A DNA stretch of 11,514 bases from positions 1 through 11,514 of the forward strand of contig DATHET010000343.1 of assembly GCA_035490315.1 (NCBI GenBank), read 5' to 3'. Origin of the DNA: JADJQU01 sp035490315 (GTDB taxonomy: Bacteria; Planctomycetota; UBA1135; GCA-002686595). A model generated the notes under the pieces. It ran no database searches and was not told where the DNA came from. It worked only from the letters and a program-made list of their open reading frames with translations. Below are positions 1 to 6,311 of this stretch, piece after piece. The position numbers were made by a program, and so were the translations under genes. The first letter of the stretch is position 1. Each line of letters begins with the position of its first letter.

Positions 1-1256
1 TCCTCGATGACCCCGATGAATCGCTCGGGCGCCCCGCTCGCCGTGCGCAGCAGCGCGACCGTCGTGCTGGTCCACAGGCAGGTTCCGTCCTTTCGGACGT
101 GGCGCTTCTCGATCGAGTAGTCGCGGATTTCGCCGTCGAGAAGGCGCTGGACGTGCCTTCGGGTCTGCTCCAGGTCCTGCGGGTGGGTGATGTCGGTGAA
201 CGTGCGGGCGGCCAGCTCCTCGGGCGAGTAGCCGAGCATCTGCCCGAACTTGGGATTGACTTCGAGGAAGCGGCCGTCCAGGTCGGCGACCGCCATGCCC
301 AGCGCGGCCTGCTCGAAGGTAGCCCGCACACGCTGCTCGCTGCTGCGCAAGGCCGCCTGGGCGCGCACGTGATCCGAGATGTCGATCAAGTAGCAAACGA
401 CGCCGTGCTTGCCGTCGGGAAGGATCAGCCGGTGCAGCTCCCAGTCGAAGTAATCCTCAACCTGCCTGCCCCGTCGCTGGGTGGCGAAGGTGCGGCAGAC
501 ATAGGGCTCGCCACTCCGCAGAGTCTCGCGGAAGCGCCCGAGCACCTCGCTCGCGCTCGCCGCCGGCCACAGGAAATTCAAGGCCTCCGACAGATCGCGA
601 CCGATGAAATCACCCTTGCCGCCGAGCATCGGCTGGGCGGCCGGATTGACTTCGCGCAGCACCAGCTCGAAGTCGACCAGCAGGATGCCGATCGGCGAGT
701 GCTGGATGATCGCCGAGAACTGGGCGTGGCTCGAGCGCAGGGCGATCTCGTATTGGCGCCGCTCGGTGATGTCGCGGAAGCTCCACACGCGGCCGACTGG
801 CGAGCCATCCACGGTCAGAGCCTTGGAGACGCGCTCGATCACCCGTCCATCGAGGAGCTCGAGCTGGTCGAAGCTTTCCGAGGACGAATCCTCGACCTTC
901 GCAAGCCGCGACAGGAAAGGCTCTGCCTCGGCCACCTGGTTGGCGAGGGCAAGCCACAGTTCCTTGCGGTTCATCTGGGTCAGCTGCGCACGCGACAAGC
1001 TCCAGGTCCGCAGGAATCGGTCGTTGTGATCGACCGGCAGGCCGGTGGGGCCGGTGACCAGGATCGCGTCGGTGGTCGACTCCAAGGTCGCGCGCAGGGT
1101 GGCCACGGATTGCGCGAGCTCGCTCGCGCGCAGCTCCAGGGACTGCTTGGCTCCGACCAGCTCGTCCTCCGCGCGCCGCCGCGCCTGCAGGATGCTCTTG
1201 ACGTTCTGGAAGGCCGTCGAGTGCAGTTGCTCTTCTTCGTCCGACGGGCCGTTCAT
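1..1256 (-). CDS. Multi-PAS sensory protein (N-terminal part, runs off the left edge)
   Basis: Minus-strand frame open from ATG at 1256 to the window edge: 418 residues, with no output domain yet reached. Residues 1-57 are charged and probably helical or coiled coil. Three PAS/PAC-like units follow. PAS1 is about 55-167 and ends in the PAC-type motif FRDITERR (160-167). PAS2 is about 178-298, with IGILLVDFELVLREVNPAA near its start and LIDISDHV at its end. PAS3 is from about 307, with GMAVADLDGRFLEVNPKFG and KRHVRKDG near its end. This architecture is typical of cytoplasmic sensor histidine kinases, diguanylate cyclases/phosphodiesterases or sigma-54 activators; the missing C-terminus decides which. 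No membrane segment is seen, so sensing is probably cytoplasmic (redox, ligand or light via a bound cofactor). Its ATG overlaps the stop of the upstream MetE-C-like gene (ATGA), implying co-transcription and translational coupling. Confidence 0.88.
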   Translation of the reverse strand, partial: MNGPSDEEEQLHSTAFQNVKSILQARRRAEDELVGAKQSLELRASELAQSVATLRATLESTTDAILVTGPTGLPVDHNDRFLRTWSLSRAQLTQMNRKELWLALANQVAEAEPFLSRLAKVEDSSSESFDQLELLDGRVIERVSKALTVDGSPVGRVWSFRDITERRQYEIALRSSHAQFSAIIQHSPIGILLVDFELVLREVNPAAQPMLGGKGDFIGRDLSEALNFLWPAASASEVLGRFRETLRSGEPYVCRTFATQRRGRQVEDYFDWELHRLILPDGKHGVVCYLIDISDHVRAQAALRSSEQRVRATFEQAALGMAVADLDGRFLEVNPKFGQMLGYSPEELAARTFTDITHPQDLEQTRRHVQRLLDGEIRDYSIEKRHVRKDGTCLWTSTTVALLRTASGAPERFIGVIE

Positions 1257-2317
1257 CGTATTGATCCGAGCTCGGCGGAAGCCATCTGCGTGCCCTGCAC
1301 CCGGGCTCGGATCTTCGCGAAGGCCACCTCGCGGCTGGTCGACGTGTCGTCACAGAACGGCGCGAAGCCGCAGTCATCCGTGGTACCCAGGCTCTCCGGC
1401 GGAATGAACTCGAGGGCCTCCAAGGTTCGATCGCGCACTTCCTCGGCCGTCTCCACGCGCGGATCGATCGGGGCGATCACGCCGACGAAGACACGCTGAC
1501 CGGGCTGGCGGTGCTCGCGGATGATCTCGAGCACGCGGATGCGATCGGGCTCGCCGGCGAGGGCCACGTAGAAATTCCCGGCCCGGAGCTGGAAGAGACT
1601 GGGCAGGAGATCGGCGTAGTCGACGTCCGCGCTGTGGGTCGAGTCCAGGTCCCCGCCGGGACAGGTGTGCACACCGATCGCCTGGCGCTCCGCCGGCGTG
1701 AAGCGCGAGAGGGCCAGGTTGTTCAGCTCAATGAAACTGTGGAGCAGGGCCCCTGTCGGATCCAGCTTGGCGGCGAACCGGCCCTCGGTGAAGTCGACTT
1801 GCACTTTGTACGCGCCCATCGCGAGGCAGGCGCGGACTTCGGCCACGTGTTCGCGGAGCAGGTCTTCGATGAACGCTTCGCGCGGGTATCCAGGCAGCTC
1901 GGTGGAGGGGTACATCAGGCTCAGCGCCGAAGGCGAGATCACCGCCTGCTTGAGCGGACGGTGCGCGTAGCGCATCGCGGTCTGCAGGTGGCGGTCGGCG
2001 CGGTCGTGGTAGCGGAAAGGCCCGGCGGTGAGCCGGGGCATGCGGCGCACATGACCGGCACAGAAGGGAATCTGGAATCCATCCGGCGCCGTGTTCGGCA
2101 GGCCATGGACGGCGTACGTCCAGAAATTGTGGTACTTGCGCTGTTCGCCGTCGGTGATCACCGGCGAGCCGGTGGCTTCGAAGAGCCCGATGGTGTCGCG
2201 CACCGCCTCGTCGTAGAGACGCTCGAGCTCGGGCCCCTGACCGTTCACCGCTGCCGCTGCTTCGATCAGGTGCGCGGGGCGGGGGATCGACCCGATGGGT
2301 TCTGTCGGAATGTTCAA
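1253..2317 (-). CDS. MetE C-terminal-domain-like protein (cobalamin-independent methionine synthase II family)
   Basis: About 354 residues in the fold of the catalytic half of MetE; the N-terminal half of full-length MetE (about 750 residues) is absent. The N-terminus has the family signature EPIGSIPRP. Likely zinc ligands by analogy with MetE are H217 and C219 (motif HTCPGGD), E256 (ALAGEP) and C316 (DDCGF). All four are present, so a zinc-thiolate methyltransferase reaction is possible. The methyl donor and acceptor cannot be told from sequence; homocysteine methylation is one option, and paralogues act on other thiols. The start is uncertain: the frame stays open to 2785, but the upstream residues look like non-coding translation. 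The TTG at 2317 sits just before the conserved N-terminus and gives family-like length, though no good ribosome site precedes it. A GTG about 26 codons upstream is an alternative. The gene is followed by the PAS gene with an ATGA overlap. Confidence 0.82.
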   Translation of the reverse strand: MNIPTEPIGSIPRPAHLIEAAAAVNGQGPELERLYDEAVRDTIGLFEATGSPVITDGEQRKYHNFWTYAVHGLPNTAPDGFQIPFCAGHVRRMPRLTAGPFRYHDRADRHLQTAMRYAHRPLKQAVISPSALSLMYPSTELPGYPREAFIEDLLREHVAEVRACLAMGAYKVQVDFTEGRFAAKLDPTGALLHSFIELNNLALSRFTPAERQAIGVHTCPGGDLDSTHSADVDYADLLPSLFQLRAGNFYVALAGEPDRIRVLEIIREHRQPGQRVFVGVIAPIDPRVETAEEVRDRTLEALEFIPPESLGTTDDCGFAPFCDDTSTSREVAFAKIRARVQGTQMASAELGSIR

Positions 2318-2675
2318 GGGCGGGAAGATGCAGGTGAGAATACGGGAGGCGGGGCGTTCGAGGGTAGGCGGCAAGGCGTGATCCGCCACCCTGCGCAAGA
2401 CGCAAGCGCGGGATCTGCGTGGTCGTTTGTAGCTTCTGCACGCCGCGTGCCCCGGGTTTTCCCTTGGGCGCACGATCGTCTGCGGCACACGCATTGCGTG
2501 TGCCATGCGATTCGCGTGGCCACCGAAACCAGGACGACGGGCACGGCTCGTGACTGGACGACGGATGGCCTTGATCTCGCGGCGGGCGCGGAGGGCACTA
2601 CGGACTCTGCACCAGGATTCAAGCTCCACGCCTGCCGCGTTCTTTCTACCAGGCCATCCACCAAAGGAACCACTA
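2318..2675. other. Divergent intergenic region
   Basis: 358 bases lie between the minus-strand MetE-C-like gene and the plus-strand DUF3185 gene, so promoters for both directions should be here. The main visible structure is the palindrome at 2484-2504. Open frames cross it on both strands, but their translations are arginine-rich and low quality and match no family I recognise. I see no convincing SAM or cobalamin riboswitch core upstream of the methionine-synthase-like gene. Confidence 0.6.
2484..2504. promoter_or_regulatory. Perfect 21-base palindrome overlapping a sigma-54-like promoter motif
   Basis: Arms GGCACACGCA (2484-2493) and TGCGTGTGCC (2495-2504) are exact reverse complements around a single central T. 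Read on the plus strand, the left part is GGCAC-N5-TTGC (GG at 2484-2485, GC at 2496-2497, ten bases between). This is the -24/-12 spacing of a sigma-54 promoter, lacking only the first T of TGGCAC. It would point toward the DUF3185 gene with a leader of roughly 165 bases. It could instead be a dimeric repressor operator serving both divergent genes. Neither function is proven. Confidence 0.45.
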
Positions 2676-2894
2676 ATGTCTCCCCGCATCCTCGGCATCG
2701 TTCTGCTCGTCATTGGTCTGATCCTCGTCGCATTCGGGCTGAACGCGTCCGACTCGGCGGCGGACAGCATCAAGGAAGGTTTCACTGGCCGCTACACCGA
2801 CAAGACCATGTGGTACTTGATCGGCGGGGCCGCCATGGCAGTCGCAGGCGGGGGCCTTGCCCTGATGGGCGGACGCCGCTCGGTCGGCGGCTGA
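2676..2894 (+). CDS. DUF3185-family small two-helix membrane protein
   Basis: 72 residues. Helix 1 is about residues 4-22 (ILGIVLLVIGLILVAFG) and helix 2 about 46-65 (WYLIGGAAMAVAGGGLALMG). The soluble link between them contains the family-typical NASDS and FTGRYTDKTMW motifs, which are the basis for the DUF3185 call. The ATG at 2676 follows AAAGGAA at the right distance and gives the usual family length of about 65-75 residues, so the longer upstream frame was discarded. It would sit in the inner membrane. DUF3185 has no established function; small proteins of this kind often accompany stress genes. It stands alone as a transcription unit, with a strong terminator-like hairpin just after the stop and a possible sigma-54-like promoter upstream. 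Confidence 0.87.
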   Translation: MSPRILGIVLLVIGLILVAFGLNASDSAADSIKEGFTGRYTDKTMWYLIGGAAMAVAGGGLALMGGRRSVGG

Positions 2895-2907
2895 GATCGC
2901 TCGTTCG

Positions 2908-2945
2908 AAGCACGCCCGGATCTCCACGTGAGTCCGGGCGTGTTT
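2908..2945 (+). terminator. Rho-independent-type terminator after the DUF3185 gene
   Basis: CACGCCCGGA (2911-2920) and TCCGGGCGTG (2933-2942) form a perfect 10-bp stem with a 12-base loop, followed by TTT. It starts 16 bases after the DUF3185 stop and separates that gene from the transporter gene. Confidence 0.8.
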
Positions 2946-2997
2946 GCATCTCTCGCACGGCGTTCCGTCGACGGACTTCCCCACGGCTCGATTTTTC

Positions 2998-4764
2998 ATG
3001 GAACCCGCACCCCTTCGCTCCCGTGCGACACCCTGGTTCGTGTTCTGCACGGCCGTCGCGGCCCTATATTTTGGCCGCGATTTCCTGACGCCGATCGCGC
3101 TCGCGGCGTTCATCGCCTTCCTGCTCGCGCCCTCCGTGCGCATCCTGACCCGCTGGCGGATTCCGCGGGTGGTGAGCACGACCCTGGTCCTGGGCTGGGC
3201 CGCAATCCTGGTCATCGGCCTGGGCTGGCTGCTGCTCGAGCAGCTCAGCAACTTCGCCGAGGATCTTCCGCGCTACGTCGTCAACCTGCGCGCCAAGTTC
3301 GAGGACCTGCGCGCGACCTACGGCAATTCCATCGAGCAGGCCTCGTCCACCGTGCGCGCGCTCGGCGGCGACGTGGGGCAGGAGCCCGGCGCTCCACCGC
3401 CCGCGCCGGCGCCTGCCTCCGCCAGCAGCATGGGCTTGAGCATCGTCCGGGCCGTGATCGGATCCCTGGCCGTGTTCGGCGCCACCGCAGCCTTCGTCTT
3501 CCTGCTGTCGTGGGTCATGCTCGTGGGCTGGGACGATCTGCGCGACCGCGCGCTCGAGCTCGCTGGCCGGAGCGATCTCTACGTCACGACGCGCGCGGCC
3601 GGCGAGGCCTCGGCCAAGGTGACGCGCTACGTGCGCAAGCAGATCCTGGTCAACTCGCTGCACGGGACCGTGCTGGGCCTCCTGCTGTTCTGGATCGGAG
3701 TTCCCAATCCCTTGGTGTGGGGCATCCTCGCCGCCGCCCTGCGATTCATCCCGTACCTCGGGCCGATGATCTCGACGCTGGCGCCGATCGTGGTCGCGCT
3801 CGCCAGCTCGGAGGGCTGGTCGCAGACCTGGATGACCGCCGCGGCCTTGATCGGCCTGGAACTGGTCACGAACAACATCGTCGAGCCCTGGGTCTACGGC
3901 TCGTCCACCGGCATCTCGACCCTCGCGATCCTCGTGTCCGCGGCCTTCTGGACCTGGGTCTGGGGCGTGATCGGCCTCGCCCTGTCCACGCCCTTGACGG
4001 TCTGCCTGCTGGTGCTCGGGAAGAACTTCCCCAGGTTGCGATTCTTCGAAGTGCTGATCGGCGACGAGCCCGCGATGCCCGAGCGGTCCAGGCTCTACCA
4101 CCGGATGCTCGCGGGCGCTCAAGACGAGGCCTGGGACATCCTGCGCAACCGCGCGAAACAGGAAGGCGAGTTGATGGCAGCCGATCGACTGCTGCTACCC
4201 GCGCTCAGTCTTGCAGGCCAGGCGGTGCGCGAGGGCACGATCGGGCCCGAGCAGCGCGACATGATCGCGTCCCTGACGCATACCCTGGTGGGCGAGCTGG
4301 AGGATTCGCGCGTGCCCGACGAGGCTCCGCTGCCGCGCGAAACTCCGCGCATTCTTTGCGTGGTGGCGCGCGACGCTTTCGATGCGGTCGGATGCAGGCT
4401 GCTCGCCGCCGAGCTGGAGCGGCGCGGATGCGGAGTCTCGCAGCCGGGTGAGAACGAACTCTTCGCTGAGACTCTGGCGCGCATCCGGGTCGACCCGCCC
4501 CAGGTGGTGTGCGTCTCGTCGGTTGTCCCGACGCATTTCCTGCACGTGCGCGCTCTGTGCAAGCGCCTGATGCAGGCCTCACCCGAAGTGCACATCGTGC
4601 TCGGCCTGTGGGGCGAGGACCTCGAGCAGGCCGAGATCGAGCAGCGTCTGCCGGCATCGGCGCGGATCCATGTCGTCACGTCGCTGGCCGACGCCGCGGA
4701 CCAGGCCGCAGCGCTGGCCGAGGTCCCCGGAGCGACGAAGCAGCTGCGGACGAGCTCCGGCTGA
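2998..4764 (+). CDS. AI-2E/PerM-family membrane protein with C-terminal cobalamin-binding-like domain
   Basis: About 588 residues. Residues 1-355 form the AI-2E exporter (PerM, UPF0118) domain. Hydrophobic segments lie near 10-25, 28-45, 60-80 and 150-178, with four more up to about 345. The family pattern FIPYLGPMISTLAPIVVA is present, as is the late NNIVEPWVYG motif. A proline/alanine-rich insert (GAPPPAPAPAS) lies in the long loop near 130-145. Residues 356-448 are soluble and helical. Residues 449-570 resemble a B12-binding Rossmann domain, with ILCVVARDAFDAVG at 452-465, VVCVSSVVPTHFLHVRALCKRL and IVLGLWG. The usual cobalt-ligating DxHxxG is not there: F461 is near the position of the histidine. 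The family includes proteins linked to autoinducer-2 export and to Na+/H+ antiport; the substrate here is unknown. ATG 2998 begins the conserved part, but its ribosome site is weak; TTG 2944 is an alternative. Confidence 0.88.
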   Translation: MEPAPLRSRATPWFVFCTAVAALYFGRDFLTPIALAAFIAFLLAPSVRILTRWRIPRVVSTTLVLGWAAILVIGLGWLLLEQLSNFAEDLPRYVVNLRAKFEDLRATYGNSIEQASSTVRALGGDVGQEPGAPPPAPAPASASSMGLSIVRAVIGSLAVFGATAAFVFLLSWVMLVGWDDLRDRALELAGRSDLYVTTRAAGEASAKVTRYVRKQILVNSLHGTVLGLLLFWIGVPNPLVWGILAAALRFIPYLGPMISTLAPIVVALASSEGWSQTWMTAAALIGLELVTNNIVEPWVYGSSTGISTLAILVSAAFWTWVWGVIGLALSTPLTVCLLVLGKNFPRLRFFEVLIGDEPAMPERSRLYHRMLAGAQDEAWDILRNRAKQEGELMAADRLLLPALSLAGQAVREGTIGPEQRDMIASLTHTLVGELEDSRVPDEAPLPRETPRILCVVARDAFDAVGCRLLAAELERRGCGVSQPGENELFAETLARIRVDPPQVVCVSSVVPTHFLHVRALCKRLMQASPEVHIVLGLWGEDLEQAEIEQRLPASARIHVVTSLADAADQAAALAEVPGATKQLRTSSG

Positions 4765-4798
4765 AGGCTCGCGGCACGCGGTTTGATCCCGGAAACCC

Positions 4799-5122
4799 AT
4801 GAGAACGATCGAAGAATCCGTCGGTGTCGAAACTCCGCTGCCCGAATTGGACCCCACCAGCCGCAGGCCTCCCATCGGACCCTGCGAGACCTGCGGCAAC
4901 ACCTACGACAAGGCCTTCGAGGTCGTCCTGAACGGGCAACGGCACGTATTCGACAGCTTCGAGTGCGCCATCCATGCCCTCGCGCCGACCTGCAGTCACT
5001 GCCATTGCCGGATCATCGGCCACGGCGTGGAATCGCCGGGCGCCTTGTATTGCTGCGCCCACTGCGCCGCGAAGTCTGGAACCAGCGGGCTTCGCGATCG
5101 CACGGGACTGCCTCATCCTTGA
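4799..5122 (+). CDS. Cysteine-rich probable zinc-binding protein
   Basis: 107 residues with nine cysteines in a compact core: C29 and C32 (CETC), C56 (FECAIHA), C65, C68 and C70 (CSHCHC), and C85, C86 and C89 (YCCAHC). There are also histidines H49, H59, H67, H69, H75 and H88. The paired CxxC spacing suggests at least two zinc sites, in a zinc-ribbon, LIM-like or metallothionein-like arrangement. The block FDSFECAIHALAPTCSHCHCRIIGHGVE reads like a conserved family of small hypothetical proteins that I recognise only by pattern, without a known role. No signal peptide or membrane segment is present, so it is probably cytoplasmic. The N-terminal 25 residues look disordered. It starts 34 bases after the AI-2E gene with GGAAA upstream, so read-through is possible. 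Metal storage, sensing or a small adaptor role are all open. Confidence 0.82.
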   Translation: MRTIEESVGVETPLPELDPTSRRPPIGPCETCGNTYDKAFEVVLNGQRHVFDSFECAIHALAPTCSHCHCRIIGHGVESPGALYCCAHCAAKSGTSGLRDRTGLPHP

Positions 5123-5148
5123 GGGCCTGAGCGCTGGGCCGCATATGC

Positions 5149-5186
5149 AGCCAGGCTCCCCCGGCGATGGCCGCGGGAGCCTGGCT
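5149..5186. terminator. Strong bidirectional terminator hairpin between convergent genes
   Basis: AGCCAGGCTCCC (5149-5160) and GGGAGCCTGGCT (5175-5186) form a perfect 12-bp stem. A further 4-bp inner stem (CGGC/GCCG) lies inside the loop. It sits between the convergent cysteine-rich gene (ends 5122) and the DUF883-like gene (ends 5207). No clear T-run follows on either strand, so the terminator role rests on position and stem strength. Confidence 0.65.
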
Positions 5187-5206
5187 CGCTCACTTGCGGA
5201 GACGGA

Positions 5207-5479
5207 TCAGCGACGGCGGAAGGCGCAGCCGATCACCGCGCCGACGCCCAGCGCGATCAACACGGATTTCAGGGGATTCTCGGCGATGACGTCCTCGAAT
5301 TGACCCTTGGCCGCGCTGACTTTTTCCCTGCCCGCGCCCACGGCCGCTGCTCCGCGCTCGCGCCATTGACCAGCGACTTCACCGACGCTGGCGAGAGCCG
5401 TGGATCCCAATTCTCTGACGTCTTCGAGCACGCGTTGCGATTGCTCGCCCAGCCTGCGCACGTTTTCTTCTTGTGCCAT
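5207..5479 (-). CDS. DUF883/ElaB/YqjD-like C-tail-anchored helical protein
   Basis: 90 residues. Residues 1-65 are a long amphipathic, charged helix. Residues 67-90 (ENPLKSVLIALGVGAVIGCAFRRR) are one glycine-containing membrane segment ending in arginines. That layout, with ENP before the helix and RR at the very end, is the hallmark of the ElaB/YqjD/YgaM (DUF883) group. In Escherichia coli the group is stress- or stationary-phase-induced, and YqjD binds ribosomes while anchored in the inner membrane; whether this one does so is inference. The ATG at 5479 is preceded by AAGGAAG at good distance, so the longer frame from upstream was rejected. The gene is monocistronic, divergent from the BON lipoprotein gene, and ends at the shared hairpin. 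Confidence 0.83.
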   Translation of the reverse strand: MAQEENVRRLGEQSQRVLEDVRELGSTALASVGEVAGQWRERGAAAVGAGREKVSAAKGQFEDVIAENPLKSVLIALGVGAVIGCAFRRR

Positions 5480-5641
5480 GTCCAGTCTTCCTTGATCCAG
5501 ATTCCACTGACGTTTCGAGGTCCGAGGTCGATCGCGCAACGTGCGCGCCGCTACGGAAGCGCAGCCCGTGCAAGGAACGATCCACGGTCATCGCCGTCCG
5601 CAGGGCAAGCGCTCCAAGTCCTTCGCCGACAAGGCGGAATC

Positions 5642-5653
5642 AACCGGACGGTT
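5642..5653. promoter_or_regulatory. Candidate operator: inverted repeat AACCG-GA-CGGTT
   Basis: Perfect 5-bp arms separated by two bases, about 77 bases upstream of the sigma-54-like motif before the BON gene. Placement would suit a regulator or activator site. An inverted repeat this short can also arise by chance. Confidence 0.25.
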
Positions 5654-5718
5654 TGTAGAAACTGCCTCGTTCCGGACAGCGGGGGAGCGCGAAAGCGGCT
5701 CCTGAGAGAGTGCGCGGC

Positions 5719-5734
5719 TGGCACATGGTTTGAG
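5719..5734 (+). promoter_or_regulatory. Imperfect sigma-54-like promoter before the BON lipoprotein gene
   Basis: TGGCAC-ATGGT-TTGA matches the TGGCAC-N5-TTGC consensus in every stated position except the last C of the -12 element, which is A. Transcription would start about 60 bases before the ATG at 5804. Since the -12 GC is normally important, this is only a candidate. Confidence 0.25.
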
Positions 5735-5792
5735 AGCAGGAGGCCCATGGAGCCGCTCGAGAGGCGAGCCGGCCCCTGCCCACTATTTCCCT

Positions 5793-5798
5793 GAAGGA
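5793..5798 (+). promoter_or_regulatory. Ribosome binding site that fixes the BON gene start
   Basis: GAAGGA at 5793-5798 is five bases before the ATG at 5804. It overlaps the in-frame ATG at 5798, which therefore cannot use it. Confidence 0.65.
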
Positions 5799-5803
5799 TG
5801 AAA

Positions 5804-6181
5804 ATGACCATGCGCCATTCATTAGCTCTTGCCCTGGGAGCCGCGCTTGCGCTCTCCGCCTGCAACAAGGATTCGAGTGCGGCCGACAACACGGGTCGCA
5901 ACGCAGCCGATCAGAAAACGAATGCGGCGACGCCGATGGATCAGAAGAACAACGAGACCGACGCGCGCATCACGCAGGACATTCGCAAAGCGCTCATCGA
6001 CAAGAGCGAGCTTTCTGTGAACGCGCACAACGTGAAAGTGATCACCGAGCACACCGTCGTCACGCTGCGCGGACCGGTGGACTCGACCGCGGAGCGCGAC
6101 ACCATCGAGTCGATCGCCGCGGGCGTCGCGGGAGTGACGCGCGTCGACAACCAGCTCGAAGTCAAGCCGGCCGACCATTGA
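5804..6181 (+). CDS. BON-domain lipoprotein
   Basis: 125 residues. The N-terminus is a lipoprotein signal with hydrophobic core LALALGAALALSAC; C20 would be the lipidated cysteine. A polar Asn/Asp/Ala-rich linker covers residues 21-50. One BON domain follows (about 51-122): DARITQDIRKALIDKSELSV, then VKVITEHTVVTLRGPVDSTAERDTIE with the conserved glycine, then GVTRVDNQLEV. BON domains (as in OsmY and DolP) bind phospholipid surfaces and are linked to osmotic or envelope stress. This one would be tethered to a membrane and face the periplasm. The start at 5804 is chosen over 5798 by ribosome-site spacing. The gene has its own upstream region and is followed after 130 bases by the YflT-like stress gene on the same strand, so co-transcription is possible. 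A second BON lipoprotein lies at 11140-11454. Confidence 0.9.
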   Translation: MTMRHSLALALGAALALSACNKDSSAADNTGRNAADQKTNAATPMDQKNNETDARITQDIRKALIDKSELSVNAHNVKVITEHTVVTLRGPVDSTAERDTIESIAAGVAGVTRVDNQLEVKPADH

Positions 6182-6311
6182 TGCACCTCGGCGGGCCTCC
6201 ATGCAACGCGGGGGGACCCCCGGGCCTGCCAAGTCTTCGTTCAGAAACCCCGATTCGGCGCGCACCAACTCTTCGAGGCGCGTCCCAAAGCAACAACCCA
6301 GGAAACATCTC

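Larger units (their letters stand above)
5480..5803. other. Divergent intergenic region between DUF883-like and BON genes
   Basis: 324 bases with no convincing gene. It should hold the promoters of both flanking genes. Visible elements are the short inverted repeat AACCG-GA-CGGTT (5642-5653), an imperfect sigma-54-like motif (5719-5734) and the ribosome site before 5804. Frames crossing it translate to low-quality arginine/serine-rich sequence. Confidence 0.6.

Noticed and set aside
99..1499. Long plus-strand open frame (466 codons) opposite the PAS gene
   Set aside because: Its translation is rich in Arg, Ala, Gly and Leu with no domain. The minus strand encodes clear PAS motifs in another frame.
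2318..2675. SAM or cobalamin riboswitch upstream of the MetE-like gene
   Set aside because: I could not find the conserved cores or a matching terminator stem. A covariance-model search would settle it.
1253..2785. Full 510-residue form of the MetE-like protein
   Set aside because: The first 156 residues overlap the DUF3185 gene and the intergenic palindrome and have no family-like sequence.
1511..3088. Plus-strand open frame of 525 codons over the MetE-C-like gene and onward
   Set aside because: Antisense to a recognisable enzyme and running across a terminator; no domain pattern.
3064..4122. Minus-strand frame of 352 codons under the exporter gene
   Set aside because: Low-complexity Arg/Gly/Glu/Asp/Gln translation typical of antisense frames in high-GC DNA; the plus strand has transmembrane segments and family motifs.
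5576..5602. EcfG-type general stress promoter starting at GGAAC
   Set aside because: The -10 part (CGTC) is imperfect, the site is about 200 bases from the BON start, and such promoters are specific to Alphaproteobacteria, which the window does not establish.
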